A stretch of DNA of 64,000 nucleotides from contig NC_014828.1 of assembly GCF_000178115.2 (NCBI RefSeq), positions 767,501 to 831,500 of the forward strand. Reading direction: 5' to 3'. Below, piece by piece: positions 6,816-15,584 of this stretch (positions within the stretch are counted from its first letter, which is position 1; each line of letters begins with the position of its first letter). The notes beneath the pieces were generated by a model. It was not told the DNA's origin and made no database searches. It was given only the letters and a program-made list of their open reading frames with translations. The position numbers and the translations under genes are program-made. This DNA is from Ethanoligenens harbinense YUAN-3 (lineage in GTDB: Bacteria > Bacillota > Clostridia > Oscillospirales > Ethanoligenentaceae).

Positions 6816-8483
6816 ATGGAAATATTAAAAGGCAAAGGGATTTCCGGCGGCATCGTGTTCGGCAAACTGTATTTTTACAAACGCACGGAACTGACGCTTA
6901 CACGCCGCCACATTGACGATGTGGAAGCGGAGATCGCGCGTTACCACAATGCCAAACAGCGTGCGCTCGACAGCCTAAAGGCGCTCTATGAAAAAGCGCT
7001 CAACGAGGCCGGTGAGCACGAAGCGGCGATTTTCGAAGCCCACCAGATGATGCTGGAAGACCTTGACTATGAAGATACCGTGGTTGACATCATCACGAAA
7101 GAACGCGTGAATGCTGAATTCGCGGTGGGGCAGACGGCGGATCGCTTTGCGGAGATGTTTGCTGCTATGGAAAATGAGTATCTGCGCGGCCGGGCGACCG
7201 ACGTGCGCGACGTTTCCGAACGACTGATTTCCATGTTGCTCTCCAAAGGCGACGACAGGCTGCTTCAGACCGATGAACCGGTCATCGTAGTGGCGGATGA
7301 TCTGATGCCGAGCGAAACGGTGCAGCTCGATAAAGACCAACTGCTGGGCTTTGCGCTCTTGCAGGGCTCCACCAACTCCCACACCGCCATCCTCGCCCGC
7401 ACCATGAGCATTCCGGCGGTCATCCATCTCGACGGCCAAGTGGATGAGAGCTGCACCGGCAAAGACGCGATCGTGGACGGGTTCTCCGGCACGGTTTACC
7501 TTGAGCCGGACGCCACTACCGTGGAGCAGATGACCAAGCTGCGTGAGCAGCACCTCCGGCATCTGGAAATGCTCGAGCAGCTCAAGGGCAAGGAAAATAT
7601 CACCAAAGACGGGCAGACGGTGCGCGTTTACGCCAATATCGGCCATGTGCCCGATCTGGACTATGTGCTCGAAAACGATGCGGGCGGCATCGGCCTGTTC
7701 CGGAGCGAGTTTTTGTATCTGGACAGTGCCGACTATCCCACCGAGGAAGAGCAGTTTGAGGCCTATAAAACGGTGCTCGAAGCCATGAAAGGCAAGCTGG
7801 TCATCATCCGCACGCTGGACATCGGCGCCGACAAGCAGGTGGATTATTTCGAACTCCCCAAAGAGGAGAACCCGGCGATGGGCTTCCGTGCCATCCGCAT
7901 TTGCCTGCAGCGTCCGGATGTGTTCAAAACCCAGTTGCGCGCACTGTTCCGCGCTTCGACCTATGGCAAGCTGGGCATCATGTTCCCCATGATCATCTCG
8001 GTGGAGGAAGTCCAGAAGATCAAAAAGATTGTCGAGGAAGTCAAAGCGGAGCTCAAGGCCGAAAACGTCACGTTTGCGGACGATGTGGAGCTTGGCATTA
8101 TGATCGAGACCCCGGCCGCCGCCGTTATCAGCGACGACCTGGCCAAAGAAGTGGACTTCTTCAGCATCGGCACCAACGACCTCACCCAGTACACACTGGC
8201 GGTCGACCGGCAGAACCAGGAACTGGAGAATTTCTACGATCCGCATCATAAAGCCATCCTGCGCCTTATCAAGCGCGTGGTGGAAAACGGCCACAAGCAT
8301 GGTACCTGGGTGGGCATCTGCGGCGAGCTCGGTGCAGACCCCACGCTGACGGAAACCTTCCTTTCCATGGGTGTGGATGAACTGTCGGTGTCGCCGTCCA
8401 AAGTGCTGGAAGTGCGCGCTAAAGTCCGCGAGGCGGATGTCGGCAAAGTGAAAGACGACATTCTGAAATCAATCGAGGGCTGA
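6816..8483 (+). CDS. ptsI: PTS Enzyme I (phosphoenolpyruvate-protein phosphotransferase)
   Basis: Enzyme I transfers phosphate from phosphoenolpyruvate to HPr. The 555-residue protein has the N-terminal HPr-binding and phosphohistidine domain with active His189 in GSTNSHTAILAR; many Enzyme I proteins read GGRTSH here. The C-terminal PEP-binding TIM barrel has GIGLFRSEFLY, IIRTLDIGADKQ, FSIGTNDLTQYTLAVDR and the CGELGAD cysteine motif. AGCAGGGGG precedes the start. The next gene begins 5 nt after its stop. Confidence 0.97.
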   Translation: MEILKGKGISGGIVFGKLYFYKRTELTLTRRHIDDVEAEIARYHNAKQRALDSLKALYEKALNEAGEHEAAIFEAHQMMLEDLDYEDTVVDIITKERVNAEFAVGQTADRFAEMFAAMENEYLRGRATDVRDVSERLISMLLSKGDDRLLQTDEPVIVVADDLMPSETVQLDKDQLLGFALLQGSTNSHTAILARTMSIPAVIHLDGQVDESCTGKDAIVDGFSGTVYLEPDATTVEQMTKLREQHLRHLEMLEQLKGKENITKDGQTVRVYANIGHVPDLDYVLENDAGGIGLFRSEFLYLDSADYPTEEEQFEAYKTVLEAMKGKLVIIRTLDIGADKQVDYFELPKEENPAMGFRAIRICLQRPDVFKTQLRALFRASTYGKLGIMFPMIISVEEVQKIKKIVEEVKAELKAENVTFADDVELGIMIETPAAAVISDDLAKEVDFFSIGTNDLTQYTLAVDRQNQELENFYDPHHKAILRLIKRVVENGHKHGTWVGICGELGADPTLTETFLSMGVDELSVSPSKVLEVRAKVREADVGKVKDDILKSIEG

Positions 8484-8488
8484 GTTTC

Positions 8489-9307
8489 ATGGATTATCGC
8501 GTGGTCACCGCTATGAACAATAATGTTGTGCTGGCATGCGATGAAAAAACCAATGAGCAGATCGTTCTGATGTCCAAAGGGATCGGTTTTGGCCGGAGAC
8601 CGGGCGACATCGTGTCCGATGACGGTGCGAACCGGCAGATATTCAAACTCTGGGCGGGCGAAAAAGACATCGGGCCGCTGCAGGCAGACCGCGTGGCAGT
8701 GGAAGAAGTGGTTCGCGATGTGGTGGAACTGGCCAAAGCGCAGTTGGATGTGGAAAACCCCAAACTGTATGACGCGTTGCTTGACCATATTCAGTTTGCT
8801 GTTGACCGTCTGCGTTTCGGTCTGCCAATTGAAAACCCGTTTATTCACGAGACCGCCGTCCTGTATACACGCGAGTACGAAGTGGCTACCACGGCGGCCC
8901 AAATGATTCAGTCGCGTCTGCATGTGAATGTAGGCGAGGCGGAAATCGGGTTCATTGCCTTGCATCTTCATTCGGCAGGCAAAACAGGGCAGATTGACCG
9001 ATCAATGCGGTCGGTGCAGCTTTACAAAGAGGTCATGGAACTGCTGGAGCGCGAGCAGATAGGCAATACGAACAGTCGGCGCGTGTTCCTGCAGGCGTTG
9101 TTCGATATACTCGATACCGTGCGGCATGGAATCCATTTGCAGTTTCCCTTTCCTGCGGTGGTTATGCAGCGCCTGTATGCCGCGAAAGCGCAAACGGATG
9201 AAATCTGCCGTTGCATTGAAAAATCCTGTAAGCTGTCGCTCGACGAAGATGCTATTGATTTCCTGATTCTGGATCTGGAGCGCTTGCGCCAGACGAATAC
9301 GCCATAA
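8489..9307 (+). CDS. LicT/GlcT-family PRD transcriptional antiterminator
   Basis: BglG/LicT-type proteins bind a RAT element in nascent RNA and prevent termination; PTS phosphorylation of their PRD domains tunes them. Here residues 1-58 form the RNA-binding domain (MNNNVVLACDE, IGFGRRPGD). PRD1 (about 65-170) keeps both histidines, H100 in LLDHIQFAVDR and H159 in FIALHLHSA. PRD2 (about 175-272) appears to lack both: no His aligns at the first site, and the second reads LILDLERL with Asp262 where LicT has His. Its place after ptsI and before the IIA gene, and the RAT in the ptsH leader, point to a GlcT-like regulator of this PTS. Autoregulation by readthrough is likely. Confidence 0.92.
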   Translation: MDYRVVTAMNNNVVLACDEKTNEQIVLMSKGIGFGRRPGDIVSDDGANRQIFKLWAGEKDIGPLQADRVAVEEVVRDVVELAKAQLDVENPKLYDALLDHIQFAVDRLRFGLPIENPFIHETAVLYTREYEVATTAAQMIQSRLHVNVGEAEIGFIALHLHSAGKTGQIDRSMRSVQLYKEVMELLEREQIGNTNSRRVFLQALFDILDTVRHGIHLQFPFPAVVMQRLYAAKAQTDEICRCIEKSCKLSLDEDAIDFLILDLERLRQTNTP

Positions 9308-9394
9308 TGCGGATCGCAAACTTTTCTGTATTTACAATTTTTACATGAATCCATCCGAATGTACCATCTTTCTTGAAAGAAAGGATTTTGCATC

Positions 9395-9877
9395 ATGTTT
9401 CATTTTGGCCGCAAGAAAAGCGAACCCGCCCGGGTGGTTGCCACCCAGACCGGCAAGGCTGTTGCGCTGAGTGATGTGCCGGACGAAGCGTTTGCCCAAA
9501 AAATGCTGGGCGACGGCGTTGCCATCCTGCCGAGCGAGGGCACCGTGGTGTCTCCGGTGGAAGGTGAAATCGTAGAAGTGCTCGATTCCCTCCATGCCTA
9601 TGGAATCCACACCAAAGACGGGCTGGATATCCTTGTGCACATCGGCATCAACACCGTGGAGCTCAAAGGCGAAGGATTCAAGGCATTCGTCAAAGTGGGC
9701 GACCAGGTCAAAGCGGGCGACAAGCTGGCGGAAGTTGACCTTGCCCTGCTGAAGGAAAAAGGCTTCCCGGCCTATACCCCTATCATCATTACCAACAGTG
9801 ATGCGGTCAAGTCTATGGAAACAACGCTTGGCGACACCAAAGCCGGTGAAACGGTGGTTCTTACCTACCAGGTCTAA
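9395..9877 (+). CDS. PTS glucose-family IIA component
   Basis: This 160-residue soluble IIA domain accepts phosphate from HPr and passes it to IIB. It has the glucose-family fold markers SPVEGEIVEVLD, with the active histidine in ILVHIGINTV (H82) and the partner histidine in LHAYGIHT (H67), and ends with PIIITN. A strong AAAGAAAGGA ribosome site precedes the start. A IIBC gene without its own IIA domain lies downstream, so the two probably form one transporter. Confidence 0.95.
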   Translation: MFHFGRKKSEPARVVATQTGKAVALSDVPDEAFAQKMLGDGVAILPSEGTVVSPVEGEIVEVLDSLHAYGIHTKDGLDILVHIGINTVELKGEGFKAFVKVGDQVKAGDKLAEVDLALLKEKGFPAYTPIIITNSDAVKSMETTLGDTKAGETVVLTYQV

Positions 9878-9984
9878 CGGTGTGCCTTTCAGCGTGCCGG
9901 ATGTTCTGCGGGCTGTGTAAGGCGGATCGGCTTTCATAAGTGAATAGATCCATGTGAGATGGAAAAGGCAGGGTTTGCCCGTAG

Positions 9985-10037
9985 TGCAGGGATGCGCGTT
10001 AAAAGCGGAGAAGCCGCGCTCCCTGTCGCCCTTTTTT
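9985..10037 (+). terminator. Probable terminator between the IIA and IIBC genes
   Basis: CAGGGATGCGCG pairs with CGCGCTCCCTG with one bulged base, followed by TCGCCCTTTTTT. It lies 110 bp after the IIA stop and 126 bp before the IIBC start. I searched this leader for a RAT resembling the one before ptsH and did not find one. A further imperfect hairpin (GGCACACGGAAA/TTTCCGTGCC, 10103-10128) sits in the IIBC leader. Confidence 0.65.
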
Positions 10038-10162
10038 AACCTTAAAATGGATTTTATTCAATAGATAATCAATTTTGTAATCTGTTGCCATCGAAGTGCG
10101 GTGGCACACGGAAAATCATTTCCGTGCCGTATACATCATTTGTTTTGAGGAGGAAAATACTC

Positions 10163-11818
10163 ATGAACAAAAGCGGAGCTTTTGGGGTTCTGCAGCGTGT
10201 CGGGCGTTCCTTCATGCTGCCGATCGCACTTCTGCCGGTTGCAGGTCTGCTGCTCGGTATCGGTTCTTCGTTCAGCAACACGACGACCCTGACGGCCTAT
10301 CATCTGTTGGGAGTTCTTGGCCCGGGCACGGTCGGCAACGTCATCTTCACCTTGATGGCCAACACCGGCAATATTATCTTCAGCAACCTGGCGCTGCTCT
10401 TTGCCATGGGCGTGGCGCTCGGCATGGCTGAAAAAGAAAAAGGCACCGCCGCGCTGGCTGGCGGCATCGCGTTCTTAGTCATGAACCAGACTATCAACAC
10501 CATGCTCCAGATTTTCGGCAAAATCGACAGCACGGGTAAAGTGTTGGACAAGACCGTGCATGCGGGTGCCATCGCACCGGTGCTTGGCATCACAACACTG
10601 CAGATGGGCGTGTTCGGCGGCATCATCGTGGGCCTCGGTGTCGCGGCCCTGCACAACCGGTTCTATAAAATCAAGCTGCACGATGTGCTTTCGTTCTTCG
10701 GTGGTGTGCGTTTTGTGCCCATCATCTCCACGGTCGTATACATCGGCGTGGGTGTGGTCATGTTCTTCCTCTGGCCGATCATCCAGAACGGCATCTATGC
10801 ACTGGGCGGTGCGGTGCTCGGTTCCGGTTACATCGGTACCTGGATCTACGGCATCATCGAGCGCGCGCTCATCCCGTTCGGCCTGCACCACATCTTCTAC
10901 CTGCCGTTCTGGCAGACCGGTGTGGGCGGCTCCATGGTCATCAACGGCAAACTGATTCAGGGCGCGCAGAACATCTTCTTCGCGGAACTGGCCGATCCGA
11001 ACTGGACACAGCACTTCAGCGTGAGCGCCACCCGCTTTATGTCCGGTAAATTCCCGCTGATGATGTTTGGTCTGCCTGGCGCTGCGCTGGCTATGTATGT
11101 CACCGCAAAAGACAGCAAGAAAAAAGCGGTGGGCGGTCTGTTGCTCTCCGCAGCTCTGACCTCGTTCCTCACAGGCATCACCGAGCCGATCGAGTTCACC
11201 TTCCTGTTCGTCGCACCGGTCCTCTACGGTATCCACTGCATTCTGGCAGGCGCTTCCTACATGATTATGCACATTCTGGGCGTCGGCATTGGCATGACGT
11301 TCTCCGGCGGTGTCATCGACTTTATCCTGTTTGGTGTGCTGCAAGGCGCGAACAAAACCAGTTGGCCGTGGGTACTTGTCGTTGGCGTGGCCTACTTTGT
11401 GATCTACTTCTTCCTCTTCCGCTTCCTCATCCTCAAATGGCAGCTGAAAACGCCGGGCCGTGAGGACGATGATGAAGAGACCAAGCTTTACACCCGTAAA
11501 GATGTGGAAGCGAAAAAAGCAGGTGGCACGGCTGCTTCCACTGCGGCCGGTAGCAAAGACGATGAAGTCTCCATCCTGATTGTGGATGGCTTGGGCGGGC
11601 CCGAAAACATCTCCAATCTGGACAGCTGCGCCACTCGCCTGCGTGTGACAGTCGAGGATGCTTCCAAGGTGGAGGACAGCGTCCTCAAACAGTCCGGTGC
11701 CGCTGGCATCATTAAGAGCGGCAATGGTATCCAGGTCATTTATGGCCCGAAGGTTACCGTTATCAAGAGCAATGTGGAAGACTACCTCGAAAAGATCGGC
11801 AAAACACTCAACAGCTGA
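10163..11818 (+). CDS. PTS transporter IIBC, glucose/N-acetylglucosamine family
   Basis: This 551-residue membrane protein transports and phosphorylates a hexose. The IIC domain (about 1-425) starts with the family signature SFMLPIALLPVAGLLLGIG, has roughly ten hydrophobic segments and carries the TGITEPIEF substrate motif. A charged linker (EDDDEETK) leads to the IIB domain (about 465-551), whose active Cys lies in NLDSCATRLRV. No IIA domain is fused, consistent with the separate IIA gene upstream. Glucose and GlcNAc are both possible; I favour glucose from the GlcT-like context. The start is ATG 10163 after TTGAGGAGG; an upstream in-frame extension is non-native. Confidence 0.93.
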   Translation: MNKSGAFGVLQRVGRSFMLPIALLPVAGLLLGIGSSFSNTTTLTAYHLLGVLGPGTVGNVIFTLMANTGNIIFSNLALLFAMGVALGMAEKEKGTAALAGGIAFLVMNQTINTMLQIFGKIDSTGKVLDKTVHAGAIAPVLGITTLQMGVFGGIIVGLGVAALHNRFYKIKLHDVLSFFGGVRFVPIISTVVYIGVGVVMFFLWPIIQNGIYALGGAVLGSGYIGTWIYGIIERALIPFGLHHIFYLPFWQTGVGGSMVINGKLIQGAQNIFFAELADPNWTQHFSVSATRFMSGKFPLMMFGLPGAALAMYVTAKDSKKKAVGGLLLSAALTSFLTGITEPIEFTFLFVAPVLYGIHCILAGASYMIMHILGVGIGMTFSGGVIDFILFGVLQGANKTSWPWVLVVGVAYFVIYFFLFRFLILKWQLKTPGREDDDEETKLYTRKDVEAKKAGGTAASTAAGSKDDEVSILIVDGLGGPENISNLDSCATRLRVTVEDASKVEDSVLKQSGAAGIIKSGNGIQVIYGPKVTVIKSNVEDYLEKIGKTLNS

Positions 11819-11833
11819 TTCATTACAATCGCG

Positions 11834-11872
11834 AAAAAAATCCCCGGCGGATATCCGCCGGGGATTTTTTTT
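11834..11872. terminator. Intrinsic terminator after the IIBC gene
   Basis: AAAAAATCCCCGGCGGATATCCGCCGGGGATTTTTTTT forms a near-perfect stem with A and T tracts on both sides, so it can serve the IIBC gene (+) and the convergent glycosyltransferase gene (-). Confidence 0.92.
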
Positions 11873-11893
11873 CGGTTTGCAGCAAAGGAAAAA

Positions 11894-14173
11894 TCATTTG
11901 TTCTTGTATGCAGAGAGATCATAGAGGGTGCCGGAGCTGTCGCCCATACGCGTAAACGAGCCGGCGTCGGAGGAAGAGGATGTGCTGTCGCTATATTCGC
12001 TTGTATCGACTTTGGTGCCGTTTGCTTCGACCCATGCGGTTAGCTCGCTGGAAGAACTGCCGCCTCTGCCGCCGACCATAAAGTATTTGATTTCGCCCGC
12101 CTTGACCATCTGTTGCAGTTTGGAAACGGAGAGGGTATTGTCGTTCCCGCTGAACCCGCCGATGGCCATGACCGGTTTTCCGGTGGCGAGGATGATGGAT
12201 TCTGCTTCCGAGGCGGACGGCACGGCAATCAGCCATTTTTCACCGGTGTTGTTTTGCAGAAGGAAAGAGATCAGCTTGCTGCTGGAACTGCTTTCGGAGT
12301 TTCCGCTGCTCTTGCCGCTGCCGCCAAATCCAGCTCCACCAGTACTGCCTTGGCCCATTTGTGCGCCGCCTTGACCCATCTGTGTGCCGCCAAAGCCGCC
12401 GCGGCTGCTGTTGCCTTCGCTTGCCGTGGGTCCGGCGGATGGGATGGAGGAACTGAAGCTGTTGGTGACCACGGACGAAATGGTCCAGACCGCAGGTGTA
12501 AGGAGCAGCCCCGCAAGCGTGATACCGCTGACGGCCGCCATGCCGAGTTTGCCGATTTGCTCCTTTTTGAATGCTTTGGCGACGAACAGCACAGCGGTGG
12601 GAATGCCCACAAACACGAGCACCAGCGGGATGAGCACTTTGGCGTAGGTTGGATAGTATGTTAGCATGGCGATCTGCACGGCCAGTGTGACGGCGGACGC
12701 CACGGGCAGCAGGAAAGAAACAACGCCTTTGGTTTTATAGAGCTTCCACATTTCCACAGCGCCGATGCCCACCAGCGCGGCAAGCACCGGGCACATGACG
12801 GAAATATAGTATGGATGGAAGAAACTGGACACGCTGAAATAGCCGAACATGATGAGAAGTGAAACGCCCCACAGGAGCGTATGGCGCAGCAGCTTCCGGC
12901 GGGTGTCCGCATCCTCTCCCATGGATTTACGCATGCGGAGGATCAAAGCCAGGATAGCAAAGAACCCGAATGGGAGGAGCCAGCTGTCCTGCCCGCCGAT
13001 GGTGGAGTTGAACATGCGGAGAATACTGGCGCTGCCGCCGCCGTTGAACATGCTGTTGCCTCCGCCGAAGGTTCCGCCAGGCGTGCTTTCGCCTCCAAAG
13101 TTTCCGCGGCTGAACCCGCTGTTTTCACCGCCGCCGAAATTGCCGCCCCATTCGCCGGCATTGCCGCCGGGTGCGCCATTCCCGTTGCCGGAGCCGCCGC
13201 CGGGTGCGCCGCTGAAGCCGCCGCCGTTGCCGGAGCCACCGCCGGATCCGCCGCTGAAGCTACCGCCGTTGGTGGACGGCGGGGTGGTGTTTCCAGCCGC
13301 TGTGGAGCCGCCGGCAGACGATTCCCCGGTGCCGCCTTGTGGTGCCTGCATCCGGTCGCCGCCGGCGCCTCCGTTGCCGCTGGTTTGCCCGGTGATGCGC
13401 TGGATGCCGTTATAGCCCAGCGCCAGTTCCAGTTCGGAGTTGGTGGTACTGTTGTCCACATACGGCCGCTCGCTTGCGGGCGTGAGGTCCACGATTGCCG
13501 ACCAGGAGAGGGAGACTACCGCGAGCACCACCGCAGCCGCCACAAGATGCAGGATGCGTTTCTTCCATTTGATGTTGGTTGTGAGCAGATACGCCAAAAA
13601 CATGGCGGGCAGGATGAGGAACGCCTCAAGCGTTTTGGCGTTGTAGGCGATGCCCAGCAACACCGCAGAGAGGAGCAGATAGCGCAGTTTGCCCTTGTCC
13701 GCAGCGGTCAGCAGTGCCCACGTGGCCAGCGCCATGAAGAAGATGAGGATGGAGTCGGTGTTGTTGGTTTTGCTCACGACGATGAAGATGGGGGAGAGTG
13801 CAAGTACGAGTGCCGAAATCAGCCCGGCGGCTTTGCCGAACCGGCGCCGCACCACATGATGGATGACGGCCACTGTGCCCACGGCCGCCAGACATTGCGG
13901 CAGGATAATGCTCCAGCCGTGGAAACCGAAGAGCTTGGCAGATGCCGTCTGTATCCATAAGGAAACCGGCGGTTTATCAACCGTTACCCATCCACCCGGA
14001 TCGAGTGAGACGAAAAAGAAATTTTTCCAGCTCAGGGTCATGCTTTTGACTGCGGCCGCGTAAAATTCGTTGCTGTAGCCCTGGTTCCAGATGCCCCAGA
14101 CGGAGAGAAATGCCGCCAGCGCCAAAATGGCCGCCAGCGCCAACTTGTCCCCGTGTTTTCGAATGATAGTCAT
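11894..14173 (-). CDS. GT39-like membrane glycosyltransferase (YkcB type)
   Basis: This 759-residue polytopic membrane protein resembles the ArnT/PMT-like family represented by B. subtilis YkcB. These enzymes transfer sugars from polyprenyl-phosphate donors on the outer face of the membrane. The N-terminus (GYSNEFYAAAVKSM, DPGGWVTVDKPPVSLWIQ) carries the acidic loop-1 signature and is followed by many hydrophobic helices. Two low-complexity segments interrupt it: a roughly 110-residue Gly/Asn/Ser-rich stretch after the first helix bundle and a shorter Gly/Gln/Ser stretch before the soluble C-terminal domain (ISFLLQNNTGEKWLIAVPSA). The start is ATG 14173 behind AGGTG. The next gene upstream on the strand lies about 230 bp away. 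Confidence 0.88.
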   Translation of the reverse strand: MTIIRKHGDKLALAAILALAAFLSVWGIWNQGYSNEFYAAAVKSMTLSWKNFFFVSLDPGGWVTVDKPPVSLWIQTASAKLFGFHGWSIILPQCLAAVGTVAVIHHVVRRRFGKAAGLISALVLALSPIFIVVSKTNNTDSILIFFMALATWALLTAADKGKLRYLLLSAVLLGIAYNAKTLEAFLILPAMFLAYLLTTNIKWKKRILHLVAAAVVLAVVSLSWSAIVDLTPASERPYVDNSTTNSELELALGYNGIQRITGQTSGNGGAGGDRMQAPQGGTGESSAGGSTAAGNTTPPSTNGGSFSGGSGGGSGNGGGFSGAPGGGSGNGNGAPGGNAGEWGGNFGGGENSGFSRGNFGGESTPGGTFGGGNSMFNGGGSASILRMFNSTIGGQDSWLLPFGFFAILALILRMRKSMGEDADTRRKLLRHTLLWGVSLLIMFGYFSVSSFFHPYYISVMCPVLAALVGIGAVEMWKLYKTKGVVSFLLPVASAVTLAVQIAMLTYYPTYAKVLIPLVLVFVGIPTAVLFVAKAFKKEQIGKLGMAAVSGITLAGLLLTPAVWTISSVVTNSFSSSIPSAGPTASEGNSSRGGFGGTQMGQGGAQMGQGSTGGAGFGGSGKSSGNSESSSSSKLISFLLQNNTGEKWLIAVPSASEAESIILATGKPVMAIGGFSGNDNTLSVSKLQQMVKAGEIKYFMVGGRGGSSSSELTAWVEANGTKVDTSEYSDSTSSSSDAGSFTRMGDSSGTLYDLSAYKNK

Positions 14174-14403
14174 ATTGCTGCAACACCTCTTGTGACGGAT
14201 TGGTTTGTTCGGTCGTAGCGGAGGAAAAGACGCCGGAGGAGCCGCGAAGGGTACAACCCGGCCACCTGTAAAGAGTATAGCCCGCTCATGTGAAGAGAAC
14301 ATGACGCGCCGGTGAATCTTTCCGCATGGACTTTTTCAGAATAGCCCGGCTTTGTGATGGGTTTGTGAAAGCCGGGTGAAACTTTGCACAAGAGGGGGGG
14401 TCC

Positions 14404-15372
14404 TCATTTTTCCACAACGAACATGGAAGGCAGGTAACGTTCCCCGTCGCCGCCGCTGGGCTTGTTCATCAACTGCCCGTTATAATACATCACGGTGGAG
14501 GCACCGCCGTCCAGGTTGGCGGCATTGTAGGCACCGTATTGCTGCATGATGTCCTGCACGTCCTTCAGCGTTGCTCCCACACTGTAGCCCGGCTGTCTGC
14601 CGTCGATGACCAGCAAGAGGATCTTGCCGTCTTTGGTCTGCCCGATGGCGGTGCGCGGCGCGATACCCCACCCGCCGTTGCCCGAGCTGATCATGGCTTG
14701 TCCGTTGACGATGAGGAATGGTTTGAACGTGACAGCCTCGGTGATGCCCTGAGCGAGAGCTTCTTTCGGCGTAAAGCTGCCCAGTGTGAGCACGCCGGTG
14801 TCGGTGAGGGCGACCATGCTGTAGCTGGTGCCCATGTCCCCATAAACAAGCTTTCCATTCGCGATGATACAGCCCAGCGGCACGCCGCCCGTGCTCTGGT
14901 CGTTTTCAAAGCCGCCCGCATTGACGCCGGCGGCCAGGTCAGCGTCGGACGCCATGACGGTTTTGAGCTTTTCACCCTTGGTGCCCAGTTGGTTGGAATA
15001 GGCCACATGCACTTTGGTCGGGTCGCTTATGATAAGCAGATGGCCTACATAACCATTCCCGCTGATATCGACCGACTGGATGGTATTGGTGCTCTCGCTC
15101 TGGGTGTCCGCCACCTGGATGGCCGCGATATCGGTGTTCTCGCTGGAGGTTTTCACCTGGTTGCTCTTCATGATGGCGTCGATGTCCTTGGCGCTGAAAA
15201 AGAGCTTTGCGAGATACTGGTGGTTGAGGGAAGTCATCGCCGAGGTGACGAACAGATCGCGGTAGGTGGTAAAAAACGGCGAATACAGCACCGTGAAGAT
15301 GCCTGTTGCGGCGGCGACCAGCACCGCCGCAAAGACAATGCCGATCTGAAAAACGATTCGTTTGATGCGCAT
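14404..15372 (-). CDS. Membrane-anchored phosphodiester glycosidase family protein (NAGPA-like)
   Basis: The 322-residue product has one N-terminal transmembrane anchor (IVFQIGIVFAAVLVAAATGIF) and an extracellular NAGPA/DUF2233 domain. Typical motifs are AGGFEND, IIANGKLVYGD, APRTAIGQTKDGKILLLVIDGRQ and NLDGGASTVMYYNG. Bacterial relatives include hydrolases that remove GlcNAc-1-phosphodiester linkages and spore or cell-wall proteins; the substrate here is unknown. The start ATG 15372 places the membrane segment at the N-terminus; the upstream extension in the same frame has no ribosome site and an unlikely composition. It is co-directional with the glycosyltransferase but separated by about 230 bp. 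Confidence 0.85.
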   Translation of the reverse strand: MRIKRIVFQIGIVFAAVLVAAATGIFTVLYSPFFTTYRDLFVTSAMTSLNHQYLAKLFFSAKDIDAIMKSNQVKTSSENTDIAAIQVADTQSESTNTIQSVDISGNGYVGHLLIISDPTKVHVAYSNQLGTKGEKLKTVMASDADLAAGVNAGGFENDQSTGGVPLGCIIANGKLVYGDMGTSYSMVALTDTGVLTLGSFTPKEALAQGITEAVTFKPFLIVNGQAMISSGNGGWGIAPRTAIGQTKDGKILLLVIDGRQPGYSVGATLKDVQDIMQQYGAYNAANLDGGASTVMYYNGQLMNKPSGGDGERYLPSMFVVEK

Positions 15373-15529
15373 CGGTATCTGCCCTGCCTTTGGATCATAA
15401 AAGATCCTGTCGAATCCTGTGTGTTCATGCAGCAGTATACCAGATGCCCGGGGCGATTGTATAGATAATATGTAAATTTGACCGGTACCAGTAGGTGGAA
15501 GTTTCCGGAAAATGCGCCGCAATGCAAAA

Positions 15530-15563
15530 GCCGTCCTGCGCGGCGGCGGCCGCGCAGGACGGC
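15530..15563 (-). terminator. Intrinsic terminator after spoVR
   Basis: On the minus strand a perfect 15-bp stem (GCCGTCCTGCGCGGC/GCCGCGCAGGACGGC) is followed by TTTT. It begins about 20 bp beyond the spoVR stop and closes the prkA-yhbH-spoVR operon. Confidence 0.85.
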
Positions 15564-15584
15564 GGGGAACAGCGGCGTTCCGTG

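Noticed and set aside
9878-10162. A second RAT element before the IIBC gene
   Set aside because: No GTGTNACTG...CAGGCAT-like pattern with a competing terminator was found; the hairpins present look like a plain terminator and an imperfect stem.
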